From BMS3ABIN04 sp964553325 (GTDB lineage Bacteria > Bacteroidota > Ignavibacteria > Ignavibacteriales > Melioribacteraceae), in assembly GCA_964553325.1 (NCBI GenBank), contig CAZKKI010000025.1, forward strand, positions 1 through 64,000: a stretch of 64,000 bases of DNA. Direction: 5' to 3'. Under the pieces are notes generated by a model. It was not told the DNA's origin. It saw only the letters and a list, made by a program, of their open reading frames with translations, and ran no database searches. How positions within the stretch are numbered: the stretch's first letter is position 1; each line of letters begins with the position of its first letter. Shown here in pieces: positions 36,553 through 45,880 of the stretch. The translations under genes and the position numbers were made by a program.

Positions 36553-37523
36553 ATCCTCGAATATATTTTATTTGCAAATGTCACATATCTTTTTGCCACG
36601 TTATTAATGTCTATCATCCTTTTATCAATCTTGTTTTTATAAAACTCAAGGTTCTCAATTAACCGAACGGCATCATCATACAAAGTGTTCATATCAGGTT
36701 TAGGAGGATTGTATAAATCAACAGGTTCGAAATTAAATTCATCATCCGCATTAGATACGATCCCACCATTGCTCATCTTTATTAATTCTTGCGTACCACC
36801 TTGATTTGTACAAAGAACCGGCACGCCTAAACTCAAAGCCTCTACAACCGAATTCGGACAATTATCCAACCATGAAAAATGAAACATCAAATGGGCTTTT
36901 GATAACAAGTAATATATTTCATCCCGGGTTAAATTCGGTAAATACATAATATCATCCGACGCGATAAAACCGGTAGCGGGTCCAACAACAACTAATTGTA
37001 AATTTTTAAATTGAACGGTTAACTCTTTATATAATTCAACAATTTCCTTCAAGCGCTTATGACGGCGCCAATGAGCTATTGCAACAACAATTATTTTACC
37101 TTGCGGGAGATCCAAAACCGCTTGCCCGTTATTATTTTTGTAATTAATTGGACTCCCGTTATTTATAACGGTATTTTCAATTTGAATTTCACCGTAAAAT
37201 CTTTCGAACAATTTTTTACTGAAATTACTTTGAAATACTATACCGTTGCTCTTCTCCAATGAACTAAATATTTTTTCGTTAAGTTTTTCACTATCTCCTA
37301 CTGTATTTTTAATATCAAAGAACAAACCGTCTAATCTTAAAATATATTTTTTTCCGTATATATTTCTTGCAATGTTATTGAATATCGCAATATCGAAAAA
37401 GGGGAAAAGGGCGTTGGTTATTTTTGCATATTTATTTTCTTTTATGGCTACAGTCAATTTTTTCAAAAATATTTTCGGACCAACTGCCGGTTTACGTAAA
37501 TTAAGTATTCCAATTTTTAACAT
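36549..37523 (-). CDS. Family 4 glycosyltransferase
   Basis: 324 residues, somewhat short for GT4. The second domain begins IIVVAIAHWRRHKRLKEIVELY, and the donor motif is DNCPNSVVEALSLGVPVLCTNQGGTQELI. The N-terminal domain is reduced and has LRLDGLFFD, a segment common in GT4 enzymes of this kind. A leader of 71 bases separates it from the Wzz gene upstream, the longest gap in this part of the operon; I see no clear promoter in it. Confidence 0.82.
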   Translation of the reverse strand: MLKIGILNLRKPAVGPKIFLKKLTVAIKENKYAKITNALFPFFDIAIFNNIARNIYGKKYILRLDGLFFDIKNTVGDSEKLNEKIFSSLEKSNGIVFQSNFSKKLFERFYGEIQIENTVINNGSPINYKNNNGQAVLDLPQGKIIVVAIAHWRRHKRLKEIVELYKELTVQFKNLQLVVVGPATGFIASDDIMYLPNLTRDEIYYLLSKAHLMFHFSWLDNCPNSVVEALSLGVPVLCTNQGGTQELIKMSNGGIVSNADDEFNFEPVDLYNPPKPDMNTLYDDAVRLIENLEFYKNKIDKRMIDINNVAKRYVTFANKIYSRI

Positions 37524-37594
37524 GGAAAGTCAATTTCAAATGGGAAATTATTTTTTATAATCACGGAAAAGCTCATAAATAAGAAGCCGGAAAG

Positions 37595-38647
37595 CTAATT
37601 GCCGTTTACAGATTTATTATCCGTATTAATTCGGGATAATACGACGGAATAAATTTCCTTATATCGCGGATAGAAAATCACAAAAGCCACACTTATAACA
37701 ATGGATAAAGCAACAATAAAAATTAAAATTAATAACTTAGGCGGTCCGGCTTTTATAATTGGTTCTTTTGCATATTCCATCAAATTTAAAATCGGAGTGT
37801 CTTTTACTTCTTCTATCTTAGCAAGTTCGAGATGCTTATTAAGTTCGGCGTAAACCGTTTGTAAAATTTCAACATCGCGCAACAATCTTTGTTGTTCTAA
37901 AAACAATGATGGTGAATTTTCGATAACACGATTTCTTTCTCTAAAATTTTTAAGTTTTTCCTCCGCTAAAAACAAAGAATCCTTAACTTGTGTAATTCTT
38001 TTTTCAAGGTAAATTCTTTGTTCCCTAGCATGAAATTTGGTTTTGTTTCTAAGGTATTGATCCAGCGACCAAACAATTTTATTGGCAACATCAGCCGAAA
38101 GTTTCGATTCGGGCATGGTAACTTTTAAAGTAAGTACTTTTGTCTTTTTATCAAGCCCGGTAATAATATTTTCAAGTAAAATTTCCTTTACATCTAAAAA
38201 TCTTTTACGCTCTCTTATTTCCAAGGGTTCGTTATTATATTCGTCAATCTCGAAATATTCGACAAGATTCACCGAATCGGGATATTCGTTAGTTTTATAT
38301 TTCGAATAAATTACCGGCGATAATACCGCTTCAGCAGTTACGAGGTTTTTATAAATTTCCGTTCCGCCTACATCGCCGATATTTATTCCAACCATCGATG
38401 CCAAATCACTAAACTGTGTTAAAGAAGATTTTTTGCTCGCATCGGGCAAGATTGTTATGACACTTGTATAATATGATTTTACCAATAAAAGTAATATAAG
38501 AACCGCCAAAACGGTTACGGCACCATTAAAAAGAATCAGTTGCTTTTTTTTATTTTGTAACCTTGATAGTAATATTCCGACATTTTCGAAATTTTTACCC
38601 GGTTCCATATTACTTTCGTTAGAGTTCATATTACTATTAATTACCAC
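37595..38647 (-). CDS. Wzz-type chain-length determinant (no kinase)
   Basis: 350 residues. A membrane helix at about 38-58, a Wzz domain, a coiled-coil periplasmic section (about 200-290) with ENSPSLFLEQQRLLRDVEILQTVYAEL, and a second helix near 308-328. The motif KAGPPKLLILIFIVALS just before the second helix matches the proline-rich signature of Wzz. Unlike the protein at 9588 it has no tyrosine kinase domain, and no separate kinase is in this locus. Its start overlaps the SLBB gene by 11 bases. Confidence 0.87.
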   Translation of the reverse strand: MVINSNMNSNESNMEPGKNFENVGILLSRLQNKKKQLILFNGAVTVLAVLILLLLVKSYYTSVITILPDASKKSSLTQFSDLASMVGINIGDVGGTEIYKNLVTAEAVLSPVIYSKYKTNEYPDSVNLVEYFEIDEYNNEPLEIRERKRFLDVKEILLENIITGLDKKTKVLTLKVTMPESKLSADVANKIVWSLDQYLRNKTKFHAREQRIYLEKRITQVKDSLFLAEEKLKNFRERNRVIENSPSLFLEQQRLLRDVEILQTVYAELNKHLELAKIEEVKDTPILNLMEYAKEPIIKAGPPKLLILIFIVALSIVISVAFVIFYPRYKEIYSVVLSRINTDNKSVNGN

Positions 38648-41024
38648 GGGTGAGATTATAGACGGTTAAAATAATTATCGTAGCTGAGCTGATAATACTG
38701 AACGTATCTCTTATAATCGGCCAAGCATCTCTTTTTATTTCATATATGGTAGGTACAAGAATAACAGAACCCGAAAGTATTTCGGGATCTGGAATAAAAA
38801 ACCAACCGGAAGGTTCCCATTTTCTTCCGTTGGGTAAAATCACAATCTCATTACCCTCGTCCGAATTTTGTGTATAACCGCCGGCTTGATTGATGTAATA
38901 AGAAAGACTTGCGCCCGGTTTGTATTTTACCGTTGCGGGAATTCCCACTTCGCCAACCACATAAACAACATTGGGGTTCCTCGGAATAAAAATTGTGTCG
39001 TTGGCTTCCAATTCTATATTTTCGTCGGAAAACGGGTTTCGTACAATCTCATCCCAATTTATCGGTATTCTATCCGAATAACCTTCTAGAATGCTTGTTT
39101 TAAAAAAACTTTTATATTTGAATAAGCTGTCCGGTAAATTCGGTTTTTTCACCAAATCGAAAATTTTATTTTCCCTTTTAACATAAAACGCTTCTTTATA
39201 TGCGGTTTTTTTCAAGCCCCCCGCACGTCGTACTATATCCGAAACCTTTTCATTTTCATCGAGTAATGTATAAGTGCCCGGCGTAAAAACTTCTCCGACT
39301 ATGGTTACGGTTTGGGGAACAATTTTCTTTCTGTCAATTTTAATTAGAACTCTATCGTAATTAACCAATTCGATGTCCTCTTCGGGTTTTATATCCCAGT
39401 AATTTCGGGGTAAATCGTATAAAATTCGCTCGGCAAATTTTTCATGATGCAAAGTATCCATTCTTGTAATTTCAATTCCTTTGTAACATGCCGAATCGGT
39501 AAGTCCGCCTGCAATCATAATTAATTTCGACAAAGTTAATCCGTTAAATTTCAAGTATTTCCCGGGACGTTTAACTTGTCCGACTATTTCAACGGTTTTG
39601 TCCGGGAACATTTCGTTAACGTCGAAAACGTAAACGGAATCTCTGTTTTTTAATATGATGTTTTCGGCAACGTCGTTTCGCAATGCTTTATTAATATTAA
39701 ATGAAAGCGCCGCTTTTTTATTATCTGGTAAAGTTCTGATTAAAACCGCCCTATCCGTAAAAGCCGTTTCCAAAACTCCACCACATTTTATCAACAAGTC
39801 TTTTACTGTCATGCTGTCCGAATCCAATTCATACACACCGGGATATTTGACTTGCCCCTCGATTACCAAACGGTTTTCGTATAATGTATCAATAGAGTTA
39901 ACCGTAATTAAATCCCCGTCCTCAAGATTAAAATCACTTTTTAATATTTCGTTGACCGAATCGAAACTTACATCGATAATTAGAATATTGTGTTTGTAGT
40001 TTTTCCTTTCGTTAAAAGGAATAATACGTTCTACCGTTAATTTTTGAAAATTGGCATTGTTATTCAATCCACCACTGTAAAAAATCAACTCACCGAGTTT
40101 TTCATTGTCTTTCACCTCGTATATTGCAGGTCTGAATACAGCCCCGTTAACAGCAACGCGTTTCCCCACCGGCGGAATAAAAACTATATCGCCGTCTTGT
40201 AACTGGATATCACCGGAATTATTGCCTTTAATCAGATAGTCATATAAATCGATATTTTTTATAACGCGCCCTTTTCTCACCACTCTAATATTTCTCAACG
40301 AGCCCTTTAAAGTAGGACCACCGCCGAAATAAATTGCTGTAAATGCCGAAGAAAAAGCCGGTAAAGTATAGCCGCCGGGTCTGTTTACTTCTCCCAACAA
40401 ATAAATTTTAACCGTCCTTACGTTACCCGTTGTTACGTCAAGGAATGATTTAGTCGAGTTATCGTTACTATTTAAAGTCGCATACCTTTTAGATAAAACA
40501 TTTTTAAGTTTTATTTTTAATTGATTTAATGTTAATCCGTTAACATAAACCAAACCAACCGTTGGAATGTAAATTTTACCGTCAGATCTAACAACCGGTC
40601 TTTCATTCAATTCCGATTCTCCCCAAAGAGATATTAATATTTCGTCACCCGGTCCCACTCTATAACTTTGCGGAACGGGAACATTCCGTACTGGCGAGAA
40701 ATTTTCCGGTGAAAACGTAAAAATTTTATATCCAAATGCGGGCAATGTCTTTGCATCCTTACGATGAGCAAATTCGGGCAAGTAAAATAACGAATCCGGC
40801 AAAGTTTCATATAACACATTCTTTGTTAATTCGAATTTGGAGGTGTCGTTAATATCAAAACTTGCTTTTTTCTCTTGCAGCATTTTTTCGGAAAGAGTTC
40901 CGCCGGATTCCAGTTCTTTAATTTTATCCAGTAACTCCTCTTTGGAAATATTATCGAATTGACCGAACGCAGAATTCGCGTAAACGAAAACAAATATTAC
41001 GATCAACCGGATTATTTTTTTCAT
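38637..41024 (-). CDS. Large multi-SLBB polysaccharide export protein
   Basis: 795 residues with a signal peptide (MKKIIRLIVIFVFVYANSAFG). A Poly_export domain near 125-205 starts QSYRVGPGDEILISLWG. At least five SLBB modules follow, each opening with a GEV.RPG-like turn (LLGEVNRPGGYTL, VNGAVFRPAIYEV, IEGQVKYPGVYEL, IVGQVKRPGKYLK, IVGEVFTPGTYTL, VVGEVGIPATVKY). It ends in a hydrophobic segment (TFSIISSATIIILTVYNL). It is twice the size of Wza, so the periplasmic tunnel is probably longer. Pairs with the Wzz protein encoded next to it. Confidence 0.88.
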   Translation of the reverse strand: MKKIIRLIVIFVFVYANSAFGQFDNISKEELLDKIKELESGGTLSEKMLQEKKASFDINDTSKFELTKNVLYETLPDSLFYLPEFAHRKDAKTLPAFGYKIFTFSPENFSPVRNVPVPQSYRVGPGDEILISLWGESELNERPVVRSDGKIYIPTVGLVYVNGLTLNQLKIKLKNVLSKRYATLNSNDNSTKSFLDVTTGNVRTVKIYLLGEVNRPGGYTLPAFSSAFTAIYFGGGPTLKGSLRNIRVVRKGRVIKNIDLYDYLIKGNNSGDIQLQDGDIVFIPPVGKRVAVNGAVFRPAIYEVKDNEKLGELIFYSGGLNNNANFQKLTVERIIPFNERKNYKHNILIIDVSFDSVNEILKSDFNLEDGDLITVNSIDTLYENRLVIEGQVKYPGVYELDSDSMTVKDLLIKCGGVLETAFTDRAVLIRTLPDNKKAALSFNINKALRNDVAENIILKNRDSVYVFDVNEMFPDKTVEIVGQVKRPGKYLKFNGLTLSKLIMIAGGLTDSACYKGIEITRMDTLHHEKFAERILYDLPRNYWDIKPEEDIELVNYDRVLIKIDRKKIVPQTVTIVGEVFTPGTYTLLDENEKVSDIVRRAGGLKKTAYKEAFYVKRENKIFDLVKKPNLPDSLFKYKSFFKTSILEGYSDRIPINWDEIVRNPFSDENIELEANDTIFIPRNPNVVYVVGEVGIPATVKYKPGASLSYYINQAGGYTQNSDEGNEIVILPNGRKWEPSGWFFIPDPEILSGSVILVPTIYEIKRDAWPIIRDTFSIISSATIIILTVYNLTRGN

Positions 41025-41038
41025 TTTAATTTTATACG

Positions 41039-42376
41039 TTAAGATTTGTAAATCTTTTCCGATTTAACTCCTGCTTTTTCGAATGCGTTTCTCGTGTCGA
41101 CAATAACATTAGCATGTTTTTCAATAAACGCATAATCGTAATCGGAGTGATCCGTGCTTAGCAATATCAAATCATATTTTTTCAAGTTCTCTTCGGTTAA
41201 ATCCACCGACTTCATTTTATAATCATATTTCCTCATCGGGAAAAGGCTAGGAACATACGGATCGTTATAATCTACTTCCGCACCGTATTCTGTAAGTAAC
41301 TCGATTAATTTAAGAGAGGGCGATTCCCTCATATCGTCTATATCTTTTTTGTAAGAAGCGCCGAGAATTAATATTTTTGAACCGTTAACGGATTTTTGAT
41401 ATTTATTCAAAACATGGGCGACATTTTCTACAACATAATAAGGCATCGAAGTGTTAATCTCGCCGGCGAGTTCAATAAATCTTGTGTTCAATTCATATTC
41501 CCGCGCTTTCCAAGTAAGGTAAAACGGATCGATAGGAATACAATGGCCTCCCAAACCCGGGCCCGGATAAAACGGATTATAACCGAACGGTTTGGTTGAA
41601 GCCGCATTTATTACTTCCCAAATATCAATCCCCATTTTATCAAATACAACTTTCAATTCGTTCACAAGCGCAATATTAACAGAACGGTAAATGTTTTCAA
41701 CAAGTTTTGTAGCTTCCGCAACTTTTGGTGAGGAAACCGGTACCGTTTTTACGATAACTTGATTGTATAACTCAACCGCAACCTTATTGCAATTTTCCGT
41801 AACCCCGCCTACAACTTTCGGGATTGTAGCTGTAGAATATTTCGGGTTGTTCGGATCTTCCCTTTCGGGTGAAAACGACAAATAAAAATCTTCTCCAACC
41901 TTGAATTTATAATCTCCCAATCCTTGTATAACCGGAGCAGATTCAAACAAAGGCAACAATATTTCCTCGGTTGTTCCGGGATATGTTGTCGATTCCAACG
42001 AAACGATTTGCCCTTTTCGCAAATATTTGGCAACCGTGTTTGCCGTACTTTCCACATACGACATATCGGGTTCTCTGTGTTCGTTAAGTGGCGTGGGGAC
42101 GCAAATAATTATGGCATCGGCTTCCGGCAAACGGCTGAAATCGGTTGTAGCTCCGAACTTTCCGCTATCAACAGCTTTCTTTATTTTTTCTTCGCTGATA
42201 TGTTTAATATAACTTTTACCTTGTTCCAGCATCGGAATTTTTTTCTCATCAACATCAAAACCAATCACATTAAATCCTTTTAATGCATATTCGAGACCTA
42301 ATGGCAACCCGACGTAACCAAGTCCGATAACACCGATTACCGCTTCTTTGTTTTTAATTTTATCGACTAATTCCAT
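41039..42376 (-). CDS. UDP-sugar 6-dehydrogenase (WbpA/TviB-like)
   Basis: 445 residues from the ATG at 42376, chosen because AGGTG lies six bases before it; the frame also offers GTG at 42385. It oxidises the C6 of a UDP-hexose(amine) to an acid with NAD. Visible are VIGLGYVGLPL at the N-terminus and GPGLGGHCIPIDPFYLTWKA with the catalytic cysteine. The GHCIPIDPFYLTWKAREYE block is like UDP-GlcNAc dehydrogenase WbpA and TviB rather than UDP-glucose dehydrogenase, so an acidic amino sugar is expected in the polymer. First gene of the second locus; a shared leader element lies 71 bases before the ATG. Confidence 0.88.
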   Translation of the reverse strand: MELVDKIKNKEAVIGVIGLGYVGLPLGLEYALKGFNVIGFDVDEKKIPMLEQGKSYIKHISEEKIKKAVDSGKFGATTDFSRLPEADAIIICVPTPLNEHREPDMSYVESTANTVAKYLRKGQIVSLESTTYPGTTEEILLPLFESAPVIQGLGDYKFKVGEDFYLSFSPEREDPNNPKYSTATIPKVVGGVTENCNKVAVELYNQVIVKTVPVSSPKVAEATKLVENIYRSVNIALVNELKVVFDKMGIDIWEVINAASTKPFGYNPFYPGPGLGGHCIPIDPFYLTWKAREYELNTRFIELAGEINTSMPYYVVENVAHVLNKYQKSVNGSKILILGASYKKDIDDMRESPSLKLIELLTEYGAEVDYNDPYVPSLFPMRKYDYKMKSVDLTEENLKKYDLILLSTDHSDYDYAFIEKHANVIVDTRNAFEKAGVKSEKIYKS

Positions 42377-42447
42377 GAAGTGCACCTATAAATTTAATTA
42401 GTTAATATTTATATTTTTAATAATTTGATATTAATCAAGTTAGCAAT

Positions 42448-42475
42448 TTTACAGCTTCGCTTTCTAAACCACATT
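42448..42475 (-). promoter_or_regulatory. Shared leader element, copy B (5' of the UDP-sugar dehydrogenase gene)
   Basis: On the minus strand it contains GTGGTTTAGAAAGCGAAGCT followed by GTAAA, 23 of 28 bases identical to copy A at 3909-3938 with a 2-base gap. TTTA/TAAA arms enclose GC-GAA-GC, so the hairpin core is kept. It lies 28 bases past the stop of the alpha-glucan phosphorylase gene and 71 before the next ATG, so it is either the leader of the second locus or an intercistronic element. See copy A for the ops comparison. Confidence 0.5.
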
Positions 42476-42503
42476 CCCCAGTATTTGAAAAATAAGCTTT
42501 ACT

Positions 42504-45068
42504 TTATGCCCAATGAATAACGCTCAATTCAAACGGATTAATCAACAGTTCGTGTTTGGGCAAAATTCTAAACGTAAATCCGAAATGTCCTGTACTCTTA
42601 CAAATAATTTCGCCTTCGAATTTATGCGTTTTTTTATTTTCATCGGAAGAAACGTGACGCATTGTAATTGCATAGTTATTCGTCGTATCGTCCTTTTTAT
42701 CAACTTTACCGTAATAAATTTGCACCTCCACATCGTCGGGGGTAAGTTCTCCCAAATAAACTTCGGCACTCAAGGCGTATTTCGAATCGACTTTAATTTC
42801 ACTTAATTCCTTAAGTACTTTTGCATCCACAAATTTAATTTGATTCCAGTTTTTCAACAAATTGGTTTTCCAAGTAGTAAATTCTTTAGCCTTTTGCCAA
42901 TTGTTTTCCTTAAGATAATTTCGTTTCTCATTCGATTTCAAATAAAACTTAGTCGTATATTCTTCTACCATTCTGTTCGTGTTAAAAATGGGACCCAAAT
43001 CGCGCATAGAAGCCTTCATCATCGAAATCCATTTACGCGGCAGTTGATCTTCTCCCCTTTCGTAAAAAAGCGGTATAATTTCTTTTTCCAATGTATCGTA
43101 AATTAAACGGGATTCAACTTCGTCTTGATAATCCAGATCTGCGTATTCTTCACCGTTGCCTATTTTCCAACCGTATTTCGGGTCGAACGCTTCGTCCCAC
43201 CAACCGTCAAGCACACTGAAGTTTAACCCACCGTTAGCAATTACTTTCATACCGGAAGTTCCGCTTGCTTCCAGAGGCCGACGCGGATTGTTTAACCACA
43301 CATCGCAACCTTCAACCATATAGCGCGCTATATTCATATCGTAATTTTCAAGAAACACTACCCGTTTTCTGAACGGTTCTTCTTTTGTGTAAGCAATAAT
43401 ATCTTGAATCAACTTTTTACCTTCTTCATCTTGCGGATGCGCCTTGCCGGCAATTATTATTTGCACAGGGAAATCGTTGTTGCCAAGAATATCGGCAAGC
43501 CTTTCAAGATTTCTGAAAATTAACGTAGCTCTTTTATATGTTGCAAATCGTCTTGCAAAACCGATTGTTAACGCTTCAGCATTCAACACTTCCTTTGCAG
43601 CTTCAATTTCGGAAAGAGAGCCGCCGCGATTTATTATTTGTTGACGCAGTCTTTTTCTGGCAAACGAGACCAATCTTTCCCTTCGCCTTTCATGCGTACG
43701 CCAAAGTTCTTCGTCCGGTATTTCATCCACAGCTTGCCATGCTTCTTTGTCGGATGTATCTTGTAAGAAATTATCGCCGATATAACGGAAAAGAAGTTCG
43801 TTCATTTCATTAGATAAATGCGAGCGGGTATGAACACCGTTCGTAACGTAATCTATGGGAATTTCGTCGAATGGAATATCTTTAAATCCGTCCACCCAAA
43901 GTTTTTTTGAGACTTGTCCGTGCAATTTGCTAACTCCATTAACAAAACCGGCCATGTTCATTGCCAAATGCGCCATGTTAAAGTTCGTCGGCGGTTTGTC
44001 TTTTATGATTGTCCCCAGTCTGTAAAATTCTTTATCGCTAATTTTTAATTCGCTTCTGTAATAGTTTCCGAAATATTTTTCAACCAAATCGTTATCGAAG
44101 ACATCAATACCGGCGGGAACAGGCGTGTGAGTTGTAAACACATTGGAGTAAAATCCGATGTTCTTCGCTTCTTCAAACGAAAGCCCTTCTTGAATCAACA
44201 CTCTTATTCGTTCCAAAGAAAGAAATGCCGAATGCCCCTCATTCATGTGGCACACGGAAGGTTTAATTCCCAATGCATGCAATGCCCTTATGCCGCCTAT
44301 ACCTAAAATTATTTCCTGTTGAATTCTTGTTTCTTTGTTTCCGCCGTATAAGGCGCGAGTAATCCGTTTATCTTCGTCGTTGTTTTCCGAAATATTCGTA
44401 TCGAGCAAATAAAGGGGTACGCGACCGACTTGAATTTTCCAAATCTGGAAAAAAACTTTTCTGCCGGGGAAGTCAAGAGAAATTTTCAACGGTTTGTTAT
44501 TGCTGTCGGTCACCAACGTCATCGGTTGATTGTGGAAATCCGTTAATTCGTAGCGCTCTTGTTGCCAACCGTCGGACGTAAGATATTGCTGGAAATATCC
44601 TTCTTTGTAGCAAAGTCCTACGGCTACAAGAGGAATTCCCATATCGCTGGCAGATTTAAGATGATCGCCGGACAAAACACCTAAGCCGCCGGAATATATT
44701 TGCAGGCATTCCGTTAATCCGTACTCGGCCGAAAAATAAGCTACAAAAGGTTTATCGTCGCCGCGGTATTTTTTTTGATACCAAGTAACTTCTTGCATGT
44801 AAATTGTGAGTTGAAGGTAAACCCGGTTCATGTGTGAAATAAAACCGTCGTCTTCCGATGCTTCACGTAAACGGTCTTGACTTATTTTACCTAACATTAA
44901 AACGGGATTGTGGTGTGTGTCTTCCCATAAATCTCGGTCTAATCTTCTGAAAAGCTCTTGTGCGTCTTGGTTCCAAGACCAATGCAAATTGTAGGCAATT
45001 TCACGTAACGGTTCCAGATTTTCGGGTAAACTGGGAACGACATTAAATTGACCGATAAACTTTATCAT
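42504..45068 (-). CDS. Alpha-glucan (glycogen) phosphorylase, GT35
   Basis: 854 residues. It releases glucose-1-phosphate from alpha-1,4-glucans using pyridoxal phosphate. An N-terminal DUF3417-type region precedes the catalytic part, which marks the short, unregulated bacterial/archaeal class (TIGR02094-like). Diagnostic blocks are AEYGLTECLQIYSGGLGVLSGDH, HMNEGHSAFL, AGKAHPQDEEGKKLI and EASGTSGMKVIANGGLNFS, where the Lys binds the cofactor. SD is AAAGAGGAT before the ATG. It handles internal storage glycogen or maltodextrins; it is not part of either polysaccharide operon, though 127 bases from the second. Confidence 0.93.
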   Translation of the reverse strand: MIKFIGQFNVVPSLPENLEPLREIAYNLHWSWNQDAQELFRRLDRDLWEDTHHNPVLMLGKISQDRLREASEDDGFISHMNRVYLQLTIYMQEVTWYQKKYRGDDKPFVAYFSAEYGLTECLQIYSGGLGVLSGDHLKSASDMGIPLVAVGLCYKEGYFQQYLTSDGWQQERYELTDFHNQPMTLVTDSNNKPLKISLDFPGRKVFFQIWKIQVGRVPLYLLDTNISENNDEDKRITRALYGGNKETRIQQEIILGIGGIRALHALGIKPSVCHMNEGHSAFLSLERIRVLIQEGLSFEEAKNIGFYSNVFTTHTPVPAGIDVFDNDLVEKYFGNYYRSELKISDKEFYRLGTIIKDKPPTNFNMAHLAMNMAGFVNGVSKLHGQVSKKLWVDGFKDIPFDEIPIDYVTNGVHTRSHLSNEMNELLFRYIGDNFLQDTSDKEAWQAVDEIPDEELWRTHERRRERLVSFARKRLRQQIINRGGSLSEIEAAKEVLNAEALTIGFARRFATYKRATLIFRNLERLADILGNNDFPVQIIIAGKAHPQDEEGKKLIQDIIAYTKEEPFRKRVVFLENYDMNIARYMVEGCDVWLNNPRRPLEASGTSGMKVIANGGLNFSVLDGWWDEAFDPKYGWKIGNGEEYADLDYQDEVESRLIYDTLEKEIIPLFYERGEDQLPRKWISMMKASMRDLGPIFNTNRMVEEYTTKFYLKSNEKRNYLKENNWQKAKEFTTWKTNLLKNWNQIKFVDAKVLKELSEIKVDSKYALSAEVYLGELTPDDVEVQIYYGKVDKKDDTTNNYAITMRHVSSDENKKTHKFEGEIICKSTGHFGFTFRILPKHELLINPFELSVIHWA

Positions 45069-45241
45069 GTAATCCTCTTTAATTTATGCTGATTTATTTT
45101 GAAAAATACATTCTAATATTAAACTTTATATTTTATAGGATAATACCGAGAAAAGCAACAAACTTTTTTCTTACTTATAAAGCTATAATTTTTTCATCAC
45201 AAATTCTTATTTTATGTTGATTCAAAAATAAATTTATACTT
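45069..45241. promoter_or_regulatory. Divergent intergenic region, phosphorylase / plsY
   Basis: 173 AT-rich bases that must hold promoters in both directions. A consensus-like TATAAT lies at 45184-45189 on the plus strand, 53 bases before plsY, but the expected -35 position is not TTGACA-like. Nothing else stands out. Confidence 0.35.
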
Positions 45242-45880
45242 ATGGAATTTACAATAAGCGCAATCATCGGATATGTTTTCGGTTCTTTGCCTACCGCTTA
45301 TGTTTTACTGAAGCGAAAGGGTATAGATATAACTAAAAGTGGTTCCGGTAATGTTGGCGCTTATAATTCCCTCGAAGTCACCAAATCGAAACTGACGGGT
45401 TTTATTGTTTTCGCTGTCGATTTTTCCAAAGGAGTTTTAAGTGTTCTTTCTGTTAAATATTTATTCGGAAATCAGTTCGAATTTCAAATCACTGCTTTGC
45501 TGTTTGCGGTCTTCAGTCATTGTTATTCGCCTTGGCTTAAATTCAAAGGAGGCAAAGGATTGGCTACCGGAGCCGGCGGGACAATAATTTTAATGCCCGT
45601 TATTCTAGGATTATGGATTCTTTTTTGGATTTTCGTTTATCTTTATAAAAAGAACATTCAAGTTGCAAACAGTGCGGCGTCGGGTTTGGTGGGTTTACTT
45701 GCATTTTTCACATCCGATATTCTTAATAAATATTCCAATCCCCCGGCAACAAATAATAATTTTTTCGGTTGGATGACTCTTATATTGTTTCTTGTTATTT
45801 TAACAAAGCATATTATTCCGTTAAAAGAATATTTTTTAGAACAGCAGAATCTTACAAGGAAAAAACATGAGCACATTTAA
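45242..45880 (+). CDS. plsY: Glycerol-3-phosphate acyltransferase PlsY-like
   Basis: 212 residues with five or so membrane segments. PlsY moves the acyl group of acyl phosphate to glycerol-3-phosphate, the first step of phospholipid synthesis. Conserved parts are GSLPTAY near the start, the SGSGNVGAYNSLEV segment (family motif SGNxGATN), VDFSKG and FKGGKGLATGAG. In the first motif Tyr replaces the usual Thr (GAYN for GATN). Its end overlaps the protease gene by 14 bases, so the three plus-strand genes here probably form one operon. Confidence 0.85.
   Translation: MEFTISAIIGYVFGSLPTAYVLLKRKGIDITKSGSGNVGAYNSLEVTKSKLTGFIVFAVDFSKGVLSVLSVKYLFGNQFEFQITALLFAVFSHCYSPWLKFKGGKGLATGAGGTIILMPVILGLWILFWIFVYLYKKNIQVANSAASGLVGLLAFFTSDILNKYSNPPATNNNFFGWMTLILFLVILTKHIIPLKEYFLEQQNLTRKKHEHI

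Noticed and set aside
45184..45189. TATAAT as the plsY promoter -10
   Set aside because: No acceptable -35 at 16-18 bases, and such words are common in DNA this AT-rich.
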